Below are positions 1 to 11,099 of a stretch of 64,000 nucleotides of DNA, piece after piece. Below the pieces are notes generated by a model. That model made no database searches and was not told where the DNA came from. It was given only the letters and a program-made list of their open reading frames with translations. Origin of the DNA: Anaeramoeba flamelloides. Its lineage: Eukaryota > Metamonada > Anaeramoebidae. The translations under genes and the position numbers were made by a program. Position 1 is the first letter of the stretch. The number at the start of each line of letters is the position of its first letter. The stretch is taken from contig JANTQA010000047.1 of NCBI GenBank assembly GCA_027625915.1, positions 17,112,001 to 17,176,000 of the forward strand, read 5' to 3'.

Positions 1-518
1 AAAAAGAATATCATGTGTAAGGTATAATGCCTCGTTAAATCAGTTCTTAGCCAATTGGTCTTTTACTTGATTTGGGTGTTAATAGTGGTTCAAAAATACA
101 ATTTTTATGAATTTCATTTTTTTTTTTTTTTTCCAAAATCCAAATTGAAGAGTTTAAGACTAAGTTTGGTTGAAGGGTAAGTTATAAGAAATATTGCTTT
201 GTTTACTTTAAACTGAAATTTTTTCATTAGAATTTTGTTTTAATCAAAATTTTTAATAAATTATTTATTTTTTTATTTGGTTAATTGACTAAAAAGGAAA
301 TAAAAATATTCATCCTAAAACCCAAAAATCAAAAATAATTTTTTAATACCTACTAATCTATTAATCTTAGACTATTCTATTCGGATTTCGGAAGAAAAAA
401 AATTTTATGAAATTGTCTTTTTGAAACACTATTAAAACCCAAAACAAGTAAAAGATCAATTGGCTAAGATCTGATTTAACAAGTCCTTACACCTTACATC
501 TTACATAATATATTCTTT
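1..518. repeat. Foldback (long inverted repeat) element
   Basis: The left arm (about 1-180) and right arm (about 345-518) are imperfect reverse complements. Both carry a stretch reading TTAAATCAG(T/A)TCTTAGCCAATTG, and both have the pair CCAAAATCCAAATTGAAGAG / ATTCGGATTTCGGAAG further in. The left end may start before the window. The inner arm sequence (AATCCAAATTGA.GAGT.TAAGA) recurs in the foldback at 40600-41158, so both seem to belong to one foldback family. No open frame of note. Confidence 0.6.
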
Positions 519-675
519 TTTTTTTCAAATTCCACTGATTGTCAACCTTAATTGGTTTGTAACTATTTGAAAAAAAAACTGATTTGAAAGAACCATATTT
601 GGGATTTTTTAAAAAGTTTTATATAAAAGTAAAAAAAAACAAAAAAATCAATTTTTTAAAAAAGAAAAATTAATA

Positions 676-1371
676 TAAACTTTGTTTCTGTCGAAGTGCC
701 CAATATTTTTTTTAAAATATCAATTATTTTATGTAATTGACATTTTAAGAAAAATAAAGAAATAAGCAGAATAATACACATCAAAGAATTGTTGAAAACT
801 GTCTGAAAACAAACAAATTTAACAATAGATTTACTTAAAAATTTAAAAACTCAAATTCTTTGTTCCTATTGAGAAAAATAACATTGTTGGTTTTGATCTT
901 CTTTTGGTATTTGATTAAAAAATAGGAAACAATTTTCACTTCATTTTCCATACTTTTCTTTTAGAAACAAAGTTTTCAAACGAATTATTTTGGGATTTGT
1001 GGTTTCTATTTGAAAAAGGAAATGAAAATGAAATAAAAAAATTTTCACATTTATTATTCAAATATCGGGATCAAAGATTGAATAAAATTTCAATAGAAAT
1101 CAATATGATTTCTCTACAATCATTTCCACAGTTTCAATAACCTAGGAATAACACGTTTTTACATAATGACTCTTGTTCTTGTAATAAAAAAAAATTTTGA
1201 AACTGAATTAGTTGTGTCAATAAAAAAATCGAAAATAAAAAGCAAAAATGTGAAAAAATGATTTCAATTTTGAAAATTTCCAAAATAAATTTTTTCTTCT
1301 AATATCCATTCAAACCCTTTAAAGATGTGTATTTCACCTATTACAACTGGGCCCCTTTGACTGGAAAATGG
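676..1371. repeat. Dispersed repeat, copy 1 (second copy in 7TM intron 5)
   Basis: Starts ATAAACTTTGTTTCTGTCGAAGTGCCC and ends with an inverted version (GGGCCCCTTTGACTGGAAAAT). Long stretches match 34826-35360 in the same orientation: AATAATACACATCAAA, AGAAATCAATATGATTT and GTGAAAAAATGATTTCAATTTTGAAAA. The imperfect inverted ends suggest a non-autonomous DNA transposon. This copy is longer than the other. It has no coding capacity. Confidence 0.5.
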
Positions 1372-1520
1372 TTTAATAATAAAAATTCATGGAATAATTT
1401 ATTATTGTTGGTAATTACAGTATTAGATTGATAAAAAATGATGTATTTTGTTGAGAAATTTTTTAAATGACAGCCAACCATGAAAACATCCAATTGGAAT
1501 CGTATTTAAAATAAAAAATC

Positions 1521-3688
1521 TCATTTCTTCTTGTTTTTATCAACAATTTTAATCTCTTTCAATCCAAAATTATGAATAATTTTTCTCTGGAATGATTTTT
1601 GATCGTTAAGATAAAAATTATTGGAGTAAGTACCTCTTTCGAATGAGTCTCTTTTTTCTGAGGTCATTAATTTTCTATATCGTTTTAGTTTTTTAATTTT
1701 CTCCATTTTTAATCCCATATAATGCACAATTAATTTTTCCAAGTCTTTTAGTTCTTTGAACCCCATCTTTTCTATATGGGAATACAGTTCTAATAAATGT
1801 GTGTCTGAAATTTTAGGAATAAAGATATCTACTAACGCTATTTGACAAAAGGCGATTAATGTTTGTTGAGAGACATACATGGCTAATTTTAATAAATCTA
1901 CACAATGTTGATAATTTTTGAATTTTATGTCGTTGGTATATAAAAAGCTATTTAAATCGGAAAGCAAGGAAGATTTAAAAGAAACATCCAAATATATTTC
2001 TCTTATATTGTTTCTCTTTCTGTTGTACTGATTTGAAAATTGCTGTTTAAACGCATTTTTAAAATAGCCTGTTCTTGCTATCAATAAAGATTTATTTACC
2101 ATGATTTTTTTTTTCTTATGATTTTCTTTAATAGTTAAAATGGCATCATTATATTTTTTTTGATTCTTTATTTGATTTGCAAAGCATTTGAATAATTTTG
2201 GTGACTCTAATCCGATTAGTTCATTAATTTTTGTGTCATTTTTTGTGATAATCTTCTTGTCGGTTGTATTAAATTTTTCATTTAAATATTTACATATTTT
2301 TAATAAATTTTCATTTTGAAATTGCGTCGCCAAATCTTTTAATTCAAATAAACTATCAGCGTCTATCGTTAAAAGTGATTCCAATCGTTCACAATAAAGG
2401 AATTTGATATATAAAACAAAAGTAGAAAATGTAAATAGTTTCATTTGATACTGTCCTTCTCCTAAATATTTGATCCCAATTTTTTTTTCAATTTCTTTTG
2501 AATTGGCTTTTTTATTTAAGATCTTTCGGAAAATCGGACACCTCCCACTTAAGATAATTTCGTGTGCATTAATTATGTGCCTAATTCTTGCTGTTTCTAA
2601 TTGTTTTTTGTTTTTTTGTTTTTTTCCTAATCCTGTTCCTGTTCCTTTTCCTTTTCCTTTTTCTTTTTCTTTTCCTTTTCCTTTTCCTTTTTCAATTTCA
2701 ATTTCTTTTTTTATTTCTTTTTCAGAACTTTCTCCTTTTTCTTCTTCATTACTACTGTATGACGAAATATCGCTCTCACTGCCGCTCTCACCATGGCCTT
2801 TTAACCAAAGTAAATGAATGTCTGCACCATAAACTTTTGGTTTTTCTTTTTCTAATTCATCTTTCGAATCAATTGACAAGAGTTGAACGATTTCTTTTGG
2901 ATAGTTTGTTGAAATCTTTGTGAAGTGGAGTGGCTCAAGAACAGAGATATTTGTTTTGTTAAAAAATCCTCCTGACTTTTTCTTCTTTTTGTAAGGGCTG
3001 ATAACTACCCGAACTGCTTCGTCAAATACTTCCTTTAAACCCTTTTGAGTTAGAGCAGAATTTTCAAGATAGTTTACTGCTCCAATTTTGTCTGCCATCT
3101 TCAATCCTTGACTAAAGGTTATTGGTGACTCTTTTCTTTCTTGCAGCCTTTGGATTGTTGTTTTATCCTCACGAAGATCCGATTTGTTTCCTATTAAAAA
3201 AAATGGGACACCAGGGCAATGTTGTGTAATTTCAGGTACCCATTTATTGCGTGTATTTTCCCAGGAGTTGGGATTGCTGATATCAAAACACACTAAAAAT
3301 ACATCAGTGTTTTGATAGTACAATGGTCTTAAACGATCAAAATCTTCTCCTCTTTTATTTTTTTTTTTTTGGGTTGTTTTTTGAAAAGAGGAAATTAAAA
3401 AAACAAATTTTGGGGTTTTTTTTGTTTGTGAAAAAGTCCAAGTTAATTTTGGATTTCTGAAAAAGAAAAAAACTTTATTTCTTTTTTTTAAATTGCAAAT
3501 CTAAATTACCCTGCGACATCCCATAAGCCTAAACTGATTGGCTCTCCATCAACTATTACATTGTGTGAATAATTATCATACATAGTTGGTAAATATTCTG
3601 TTGGAAAGGAATTTGTATGGTAACTTATTAACATACATGTTTTACCAACACCTCCATCTCCAGTAACATAAAGTTTAATTGATCTCAT
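1521..3688 (-). CDS. Rac-type small GTPase fused to two BTB domains (Rac-BTB / RhoBTB-like)
   Basis: Two exons (3510-3688, 1521-3351) with a 158-bp intron, donor GTAATT and acceptor AAAAG, give 669 residues. I chose the start at 3688 because residues 1-60 then align one-to-one with Rac numbering: P-loop GDGGVGKT at 10-17, switch [10 protein letters not shown] at 32-40, WDVAG at 56-60. NKSD lies at 115-118 and NSALTQ near 158. An in-frame upstream extension to 3754 is Lys/Tyr-rich and unlike Rac. BTB 1 begins near residue 236 (ADIHLLW) and is split by an acidic then [14 protein letters not shown] insert (about 247-315), as in RhoBTB proteins. BTB 2 is about 458-580 ([10 protein letters not shown], then [18 protein letters not shown]). 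Position 61, the catalytic Gln of Rac, is Gly (codon GGA just after the splice). RhoBTB proteins act in actin signalling and Cullin-3 adaptor roles; both are inferred here. There is no CAAX box. Confidence 0.88.
2637..2700 (-). repeat. In-frame hexamer microsatellite (TTCCTT)n encoding GK/EK repeats
   Basis: TTCCTTTTCCTTTT-type units on the plus strand encode Gly-Lys and Glu-Lys dipeptides in the BTB-1 insert of the Rac-BTB protein. The same hexamer type occurs in the exon at 23378-23410 and in the Kri1 intron near 58560-58665. Confidence 0.75.
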
Positions 3689-3987
3689 TTTTTTGAATTT
3701 AAATTGGTCTCGTTTGTAATAAGTTGATTTGTATGGTATGTGGTAGGTTTTCAAAAAATGAAAAAAAATTGAGAAAAAAAATTTTCAATTTTGCGAAATT
3801 TTTTTAGCAGATTGTTTGGTCTTATTTTCCAGAATCTTATCGTAAATATACACCACTTTTTACAGGAAAAAAAATTGATTTTGAATTTTGTGGACAAAAT
3901 CACTAAATAAGAGGATTTGAAGATATCTTGGTCAAGTGACAATAAAGTTTCAATAACTTCAATTATTCTTATCAAATTGGGATATTA
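3689..3987. other. 5' flank of Rac-BTB, nothing recognised
   Basis: About 300 bp of AT-rich DNA upstream of the Rac-BTB start codon. It must hold the leader and promoter, but I see no specific motif. Ends at the Tc1-like repeat. Confidence 0.3.
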
Positions 3988-3988
3988 T

Positions 3989-4466
3989 AAAGTGATCAAA
4001 ATAATGAGTGCCCAACGACTATAATCTGTGTTTCAAAATATAATCGGTGCTTTTTTTTTTTCTTATTCCAAGGCAATATCCAATCGATTACCAAATATTA
4101 TACCAATAGTCATATCAATTTTGAAAGTAAACATCTGGTTATTTTAAGTAAAATTTAAATTAGTAACGCAATTTGTTGAAATTTTTCGTAATATTCTCAT
4201 TTTTTTGAATATTTTTGTTTTTTTTCTGATTAAAATTTCCTTCTAAATTTACTCTATTGTGTGAGATAAATTTTCTAATTTGTTCCTTCATTTTTCGAAT
4301 TTCTTCTAAAATAATAGAACTTTAAGAAATCAATACCATATTTATTTAGGGTTTATTAATGGTTTCTTTGATCAGTTGAGGTATAGGTCTTCTATAACAA
4401 AAAAACAAGCTTTTTATTTTGAAGCACGCATTAAATTTTTTTTATACATTTTATTTTGACTACAGT
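3989..4466. mobile_element. Tc1/mariner-like non-autonomous element, copy 1
   Basis: Left end AAGTGATCAAAATAATGAGTGC; right end GCACGC ... TTTTGACTACAGTA. The ends are imperfect inverted repeats, next to TA, with the (C)AGTGATCAAAATAATG signature seen in Tc1/mariner termini. Related copies lie at 61548-62024 (best preserved), 27890-28363, 16612-17052 (reverse) and 9908-10170 (partial). About 480 bp with no transposase frame. Confidence 0.6.
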
Positions 4467-4848
4467 AGAAAATTGTGATAATCAATAATATAGAGATAAT
4501 TTAACTTAATCGCGATATTCTGAAAAATCACAATAATGGCGTAAAAATAGTGATATAAATTCCAAAATATCGTGATAAAGGTTAAATACCGTGATAAAAT
4601 TTTAATCATGAAATATTAGTTGATTACTTTTTTGAGCTAAGTCAACAATATTTAAAAAAAAAAAATGGCACTTTAAAAAACTGTAAATTTTATTTAAAAA
4701 CAACAAAAAAGAGACTTGATTCAAGCTAGGATCAGATCATGAGATTTCAGGGTATTATATTTTGATTTTATTGAGAGTTTGATCTATCCTTTAGATTATC
4801 AAAAGTAATAAAAAAGATAAATAAATGCCAGACTCGTATAATTTTTTC
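4467..4848. other. Intergenic, nothing recognised
   Basis: AT-rich sequence with scattered ATCGTGATAA-like stretches (4500-4620). I see no gene or clear repeat structure. Confidence 0.3.
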
Positions 4849-4849
4849 A

Positions 4850-5525
4850 AAAAAAAGCTCTAAATTTTGTTTTTTTGAAATACATTAACATAATAAACAT
4901 TATTATACATAACGATTTAGAAAAAGGTTTACAACTTTATTAGATATTAATGGGAAATGAAAAAAAAAAATGAAAAATATTCAGTTATATTTTTTTCTTT
5001 TTTAAAAGAAAAATTTTTGATATTTTTATTTGACTTGGAAGAGAGATTATTTGTAATCGATTTTTTTCACAATGAAAAAAGAATAATATTTTTTCAATTT
5101 TACAATAAAATAAAACCTTTCAATCAAAAGGTAATGCTAAATTAAATTGAAAAAAATGAATTTTTATATTTATTTTTATTTCTATATATGAGTTTATATA
5201 TATATATTTATATATATTCCTTGTTTTTTCTGTATTTTTTTTTTACATTTATTATTTTTTCTTGCTTGGTATTCAATCAAAAATTAATTTATTTCAACTT
5301 TTTCCAAAAAAAAAAACACCAAAAATATGTGTTTTTTTCAAAATTTAGTAATTTTGAAATAGGTGGTGCTTGAATCTTAATGAATTTAATGGCTATCTTT
5401 TCTTAATGACATAAAATTATCATAACTTTAAAAAAATAATTTATTAAAGATGTAAAACTATAATCCAATCTGAAGTTTTGGCTAACTTTAATTTTTGGAA
5501 TTTATTATTTCCTTGTAGTATAGTT
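4850..5525. repeat. Dispersed ~680-bp repeat, copy 1 (direct copy at 41385-42060)
   Basis: Matches 41385-42060 along its length: GAAATACA..(A)ATAATAAACATTATTATACATAA, GGTTTACAACTTTA.TAGATATTAAT, ATTCAATCAAAAATTAATT.ATTTCAACTTTTTCCA and TTTTGGCTAACTTTAATTTT. Short frames in both copies share FNQKLI.FNFFQ, but the matches extend outside the frames and the peptide is not otherwise protein-like. I treat it as a non-coding repeat. Confidence 0.55.
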
Positions 5526-6660
5526 TCTCAGTTAATCCTGGTGTTAAAAATCGTGTTGATTAAAAAAGGATCTAAAACAACCAACCTTTCACCCGTTCTT
5601 TAAAGAATTTGTTCTTGGGTTTAAACATTTTCAATATTCTAGGAAAGCTGAAATTGGTTATATAACTTTTCAAAATCTTTCACAGCAACCATAGTCACAT
5701 TATCACCAATTATTACGATTTTTTGTATACTTGTTGTTTTCTTCTTTTTTTTATTATTTTTCTCATATACTTCGTATTGCACAGAAACACACAACTAGAG
5801 CTTAAAGGTATTTTTTTGTTTAATCGATCACTGAATAAGAAGGAAAAATCCTCTTTATTCTTTTTGGTTATTGAACTTGTGAAATTAATAACTCCATTTT
5901 AAAAAAACACACCAATTTTATATACAAATATATTGTTGAAATGGATGATTGTTGGTTTGATCAGAAAATTCACATGAGATTTTATATTTGGTAAACAATA
6001 AAAAAATGATAAGTAAAACATTTTTTTTCCACAACAAACAAACTCATTCCGTTTATAAAAGTTTTCTGTCTTTCAAATCTTTCAAACAATTGGAGAAACT
6101 TTACAACCAATTCAAACCCTTTCCAACATTTTTAAAGGTTAAAAGTGTTGTAAAAGTCTCAAGGATTCGTGAAAGTCAATGGTATTTTTTTTAAGGTGAT
6201 TTCATCAAAATATTTTTTCATTTTTTCGCGACAAAATGGATTATCGGGAGAATAGGGACTATCGCGATTTTAAAATTTTTCATGTTAAAGTAGAACTAAT
6301 TGTAATTTTTTAGAGCTATTGCAATTTTAATACTAATCCTGTGATAATAAATGCTATCATCAAAACATCTATTCTTAAATATCTTCAAGAAAATTTTATT
6401 TAGAAAAAAATCAAATTTCATCTTATAACAAAAGCACAATTTCTAGGAAAATTTTGTAAATGACTATAAAAATTTAATCTACTATAACCATTCTTCTTAA
6501 AAAATCTCAATATTTTTGATCTAAACAGATATTTTTAAGTCATCTAAACAGATATTCTTATATTGTGAACAAAGATAAATCAAAATTTTGCTAATCATGC
6601 AAACAATCATAAAATTTATATCTCATTGAAGATTTATATCATTTTTTCTGTGATCGTGTC
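5526..6660. other. Intergenic, no gene recognised
   Basis: AT-rich. A 66-codon frame at 5991-6194 has no recognisable product. A short minus-strand peptide around 5665-5730 looks like a PP2C tail but is too short to call (see rejected items). Confidence 0.3.
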
Positions 6661-6739
6661 GTCAAGTGCCTAGATTTTTTAAAATTTTTGAAATGAAAAG
6701 AAAATTTTGCAATTTTCTTTTTATTTCAAAAAGTAAAAA

Positions 6740-7560
6740 AAAAACCTAAGGGCGCTTTGATTTAATTTCAGAAATAAAATAGAAAACCTCAAAAAAACCT
6801 AGAACACTTTACAAATAAACAGAAAACTCAAGAAAAAGTAAGGGTGCTTTTTACACTTTTTGAAATAATAAGAAAATTTCAAAAATTTTCTTTATATTTC
6901 TCAAATTAAAAAAAAGCTAACAGCAGTTTTCCAGAATTTAAAAGAATAGAGTAAAATTTTAGATATTACACAATTTTTTTGAATCCTGGAAAACCTAACG
7001 ACTGCCCATCCTATGAAAATAATTGTAAAATTTGGATATCAAAATTAAAAAAAAATAATATATCTAATATATTATAAAATAATAATATTGTTAATATTAT
7101 TATAGAAAAAGACTCAATATATTTATTATCACTAGTAGGTAATAGACTAATTTTTGAGTCTTTATTAAAATTTCTAAATAAAAATTTAGGAATTCGGATA
7201 AGTGCCGTCAAGTGCCGTAAAGTTCCTAGTTTTTCTTGAGGTTCTCTATTTTATTTGTGAAATCTATCGATTTTCCAAATAAACAGAAAACTCAAGAAAA
7301 CCTAACGGCGCTTTTCCATAACTCAATGGAATAGATAAAAATCAAAGATTTAACTCAATTCTTTTAAAATCTGGAAAAGCTTACGACAATTTTTTTAATC
7401 TGAGAAATAAACCGAATTTAAATAAATTTTCTTTTCATTTCTTAAATTAAAAAACCTAACGACAAGTGTCCTATGTTTTTTTTTATTTTTTGTAATAAAC
7501 CAAAAATTTATTTAATTTTCGGTTTATTTCTCAAATGAAAAAAAAACTAACTACAAACAA
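6740..7560. repeat. ~77-87 bp degenerate tandem array split by an inserted repeat
   Basis: A motif close to AAACCTAACGGCGCTTTT recurs at about 6744, 6830, 6917 and 6990, then at 7298, 7375, 7452 and 7541. Spacing is roughly 73-89 bp. The gap between the two runs holds about 220 bp (7000-7215) that matches 16410-16625 in reverse. Best read as a minisatellite or multi-terminus element with a later insertion. Confidence 0.5.
6995..7215 (-). repeat. Dispersed repeat inside the tandem array (reverse copy at 16410-16625)
   Basis: On the minus strand it reads ...GAAATTTTAATAAAGACTCAAAAATTAGTCTATTACC..., nearly as at 16450-16490, and ends TTTTCATAGGATGGGCAGT as at 16605-16621. The 66-codon frame here is a by-product of the repeat. 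Confidence 0.5.
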
Positions 7561-8000
7561 AAGGGATTAACAACTCCTCCGTTAAAAAATAAAATAAAAA
7601 AAAAAAAAAAAGATCAATATTTTACAATAAGTTGAATAAATCAATTTTTTGGTCAACCATAAGAATTAACTCAAAAAAGAAAAAAATTCTTTTATTAATA
7701 TTCCTAGCAACAAAAACTTAGTATTGTGTAGTAATGATGGAAGTGGTAATAACCAAGGTATAAAAATTTTTATAATGAAAGAAATAAAATCAATTTAATG
7801 GTTTTCTTTTACATAAAAAATGAAAAAAAGAATTTGATCTCACTGAGAAAAATTTCTCTTTTCTGGGTTGTTTTTATTTAGATCATAATTTATCGAAACT
7901 TCTCTGTTACCAAATAAATAAGTAAATAGAGAATATCATCAATAACATTTTTTAATATTTATCCAAGTGATTATGAAAGGCTGATCACTTGGAAAAACAA
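7561..8000. other. 3' flank of the WD40-BTB gene, nothing recognised
   Basis: AT-rich sequence with poly-A tracts. No gene, and no repeat recognised. Confidence 0.3.
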
Positions 8001-9736
8001 TTAATTTAGATTGAATTTATTTATGATTTTTTTTAAACAGATTGGTAAATTACAATTTTCATCTAATTGATAATAATCGACCGCATCACTTAATTCTTCA
8101 ACAATTAATTCTGGATCATTGTCTGCTGTTAATTTCAAATCATTCAAATAAAGATATTTGATAAAATGTTGAATAGATTCAACAGATTTTCCAGAATAAT
8201 CTTTAACTTTCTTGCTATTTTCTTCATTAATGTTTTGGAAAAAATCTCTGAACAATCCACACTTAGCAATTAAAATGAATTTGTGAACTTTGATTTCTTC
8301 AAATTTTTCTACTTGTTCGGAATTTTTTACAATTATTGAAAAATCCTTTGACTTTTCATCAGAATATGCTTTGATTAAATCAGATTGTAGTGTTTTCTTT
8401 TTGAAATCTTCAGATTGAATTTCTAACTTGTCAAGTATTTTTTCAATTCCCTTCAATGATGATGAAAAATTCAAATTTTTTCCATAAATCCATTCCAAAA
8501 ATTCGAAACTTTCTTCTTTTGAGAAATTATTTTCGAGAATTTTTTTGACTTTGTCTGGTTCTTTTGAACACCTTAACTTGATGAGGAATTTATGAACGGG
8601 AAAATCCCATATTTTAAAATCGCACAATATAGGATTGTTGAAAAATCCAACAAAAGAACCTGAATCTGGGTATTTGTTTAATTCATTTTGGATCTTGATC
8701 CGAACTACACTTTGGTAACTGGCGGAATAAATAAACTCTTCGTTCAAATCAAAACACCAGCACTCGCCATTCAAATTAACAACGTATAACAGTTGTGTTG
8801 TTTCAAGATCCCATATCTTAATTTTATAATCCTCCCCACTTGAAAAAAGTAAAGCCCATTTTGATTTTAAACAATAAGTGCCACCTTGATGCCCTTTAAA
8901 TTGTTTTAGGTTTTGGTACGTATGTGCATCCCAGGTTTTGATTGTACAGTCCTTTTCTGTTCCTCCTGAGGTATAAAGAATTCCGTCTCGGCTTGTCATC
9001 CCAAAAACCTGATCGTCGTGTGCCTTAAATACTTTGATCACTTCGTTCAGTTCTGGATCAAGAACAAGAACATTCCCATTCATTAGCCCAACAAAGATCT
9101 TTCCTGACTCCTTTTCAAGAGCCCCACAGCTAGGAACATCTCCAATTTTGAATTCTTCAATTACATTTGTTGTTTCGAAATCCCAACAGAAAACATCCCT
9201 TGTAATCGAAAAGGAATAAATTCGATCTTTGTAATCAATTGTAAACCTTGCTGGCAAGATGTTTCCAACAAATATTTTTGCTGTTTTTTTCGTTTCAGGA
9301 TCAATTACAAGGACATTTCCTTCACCCTGGCTGGTCATTATTAAGCCTTCTCCTTCTTCTTGCCTTTTTCTAAGGTGACTTATAATTGAATTTGTTTGTA
9401 TGGAAAAAGATTTTGAACTTTCTTTTTGAAAATCCTTTTTGTTTTTTTATTTTGTGTTGGTTGTTGAAAAAATTTTAGAACTCGAACAGTTTTTGAGGTT
9501 AGTTATTGGGAAATTTGTTTTTATATTCCAATCAATGAAAAATGGAAAAAGATTAGGTGTTTTTTTTTTACATTTAAACTTGTGAGGAGAGCTTTGTTTT
9601 CGTTGCTTGTGATATACAAAAATTCTTCGTCAACAGTTATTGATGAAATTACATCATTAAAGATGAGGAAATTTTTAGGTTCTTCAATTTGTAATTCTTG
9701 AGTAATTTTTTGATGAGTTTGCTTGTTTTGATTCAT
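8001..9736 (-). CDS. WD40-repeat protein with C-terminal BTB domains
   Basis: Two exons are proposed: 9572-9736 (55 codons) and 8001-9434, with intron 9435-9571 (donor GTAAAA, acceptor AAAAAG). This gives about 532 residues. Donor AAT|GTA is in phase 0; of the AG sites checked upstream of the conserved part, only the one at 9435 keeps frame, so the inferred junction adds a 32-residue polar linker. The first ~320 residues form about six WD-like blades, e.g. KTWDAHTYQNLKQFKGHQGG and KIWDLETTQLL. A degenerate BTB follows (DFKIWDFPVHKFLIKLR, about 325-375), then a clearer BTB (KDFSIIVKNSE...IKVHKFILIAKCGLFRDFF, about 415-505). WD40-BTB proteins are typically scaffolds or Cullin-3 substrate adaptors; that role is inference. 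Alternative start or splice choices would change only the N-terminus. Confidence 0.82.
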
Positions 9737-9907
9737 TTTGTTTTGTATATTTTTTTTTTTATTTCAAATGGATTAAGGTCTATTTTGGTTTTGATTTTTT
9801 GATATTTTCAAGAATAAATAGAAAAAAAAATGAAAAGTGATTCTTGGAAAAATAAATTTTTCTAATTTTAATAAGAATTATTCAGTTTGTTACTTTTGAG
9901 CCACTAG

Positions 9908-10170
9908 TGATCAAAATAAAGCTTTCCCAAACAATCATAGTATTGGTTTCAAAACAAAATAGGTACTCTGTATTTTGTTCTTGTTACAATTTGTCTCATT
10001 CGCTACAGAAGAGTATACCAAAGTTTAAATCGATTTTAGAGTAGGTCTACTTTGTTTTGAAAGTAAAATTTAAATTAAGAATGCAATTTGTTCAAAATTT
10101 TTCATATTGAGAAATTCAAATAAATATTCGAAAATTTTCACTTTATTTTCTATTTTATAAATTTTTTTAT
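9908..10170. mobile_element. Tc1/mariner-like element, degraded partial copy
   Basis: GTGATCAAAATAA at the left end, then GAAAGTAAAATTTAAATTAAGAATGCAATTTGTT, matches the left halves of the copies at 3989 and 27890. The right end is not evident. Confidence 0.45.
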
Positions 10171-10356
10171 ACAAGCTTTGAAGAAACTATTATATTCTTT
10201 TAAATGTTTAAAATCTTTGTAAAATTGGTTGTGATTCAAAAGGTTCTTTCTCTTGAGTTGTTTTAAAAGTTGAGAAATGAGATTAAATAATTAGGAAATT
10301 GGACAAAAAATGTTTCTACATAGATTTGAATTTAACAGTCTTATTCAGATGTTTAT

Positions 10357-10480
10357 TACAGCCGTTCCAAGGCTACCATAAAATTTTAAATAAAACCGAT
10401 TTGATTTTTCTATTCTGATTTTCTATTTTCAATGGAATTTGTATCAAAATAATAGCTATTATTTTGATACAAATTCCAAA
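10357..10480. repeat. Inverted-repeat element end plus 46-bp perfect palindrome
   Basis: 10357 begins TACAGCCGTTCCAAGGCTACC, the same terminus as at 10513. Positions 10433-10478 form a perfect palindrome centred on TAATAG|CTATTA; each half carries GGAATTTGTATC. It would form a hairpin when single-stranded. Confidence 0.7.
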
Positions 10481-10512
10481 TTGTCGTTTATTTTTAGAAT
10501 TTTTTTTTTATA

Positions 10513-10963
10513 TACAGCCGTTCCAAGTCTACCATAAAATTTTAAATAAAACACAATTGATTTTTCTATTCTGATTTTCTATTTTCAAAAAATTTGGAAA
10601 TAAGAGTTATTATTCAAAAAAAAATTTCAATAAATGAGCTATTATTCAAATTTTGGGAACATCAAAAAAAAAATTCAAGATCACATGAAACTTAAAAATT
10701 ATCGGTCCTAAAGAGCCCCAAAAAATATCAATATTGACTGATCTTTAAAAATTTACCTTTTTTGAACAATATTTTATAGGTGCTTCATGAATCTTCCGAA
10801 AATTTTTTTTTTGATGTTCCCAAAATTTGAATAATAGCTCATTTATTGAAATTTTTTTTTGAATAATAACTCTTATTTCCAAATTTTTTGAAAATAGAAA
10901 ATAAGAATAGAAAACTCAAATCTGTTATATTTAAATTTTTATGGTAGACTTGGAAAGACTGTA
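10513..10963. mobile_element. Foldback MITE with ~150-bp inverted arms (TACAGYCKTTCCAAG family)
   Basis: Left arm about 10513-10665, right arm about 10805-10963. Each arm carries TTTGAATAATAGCTCATTTATTGAAA, ACTCTTATTTCCAAATTTTTTGAAAA and a GGTAGACTTGGAA(A/C) terminus, in opposite orientation. Ends are TACAGCCGTTCCAAGTCTACC / GGTAGACTTGGAAAGACTGTA. A second, diverged member is at 26661-27057. Confidence 0.75.
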
Positions 10964-11099
10964 ATAAAATTTTTAAGAAATCAGTGACATATTTACTCAA
11001 TATTTGTTGTCAATTTCATTCGTTATTGAATTTCGATTAATGTATTGGTTATTTCTTAAAAAAGGAAACATGGTTTATCTTTGAAATGTGGGATTTTAC

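Noticed and set aside
2470-2923. Plus-strand frames of 111-115 codons rich in Phe/Pro/Leu
   Set aside because: Antisense shadows of the Lys/Glu-rich insert of Rac-BTB.
5660-5735. Minus-strand peptide reading IVIIGDNVTMVAVKDFEKLYNQF, like the C-terminal tail of a PP2C phosphatase
   Set aside because: Only about 25 residues, with no other PP2C motif nearby on that strand. Too short to separate from chance.
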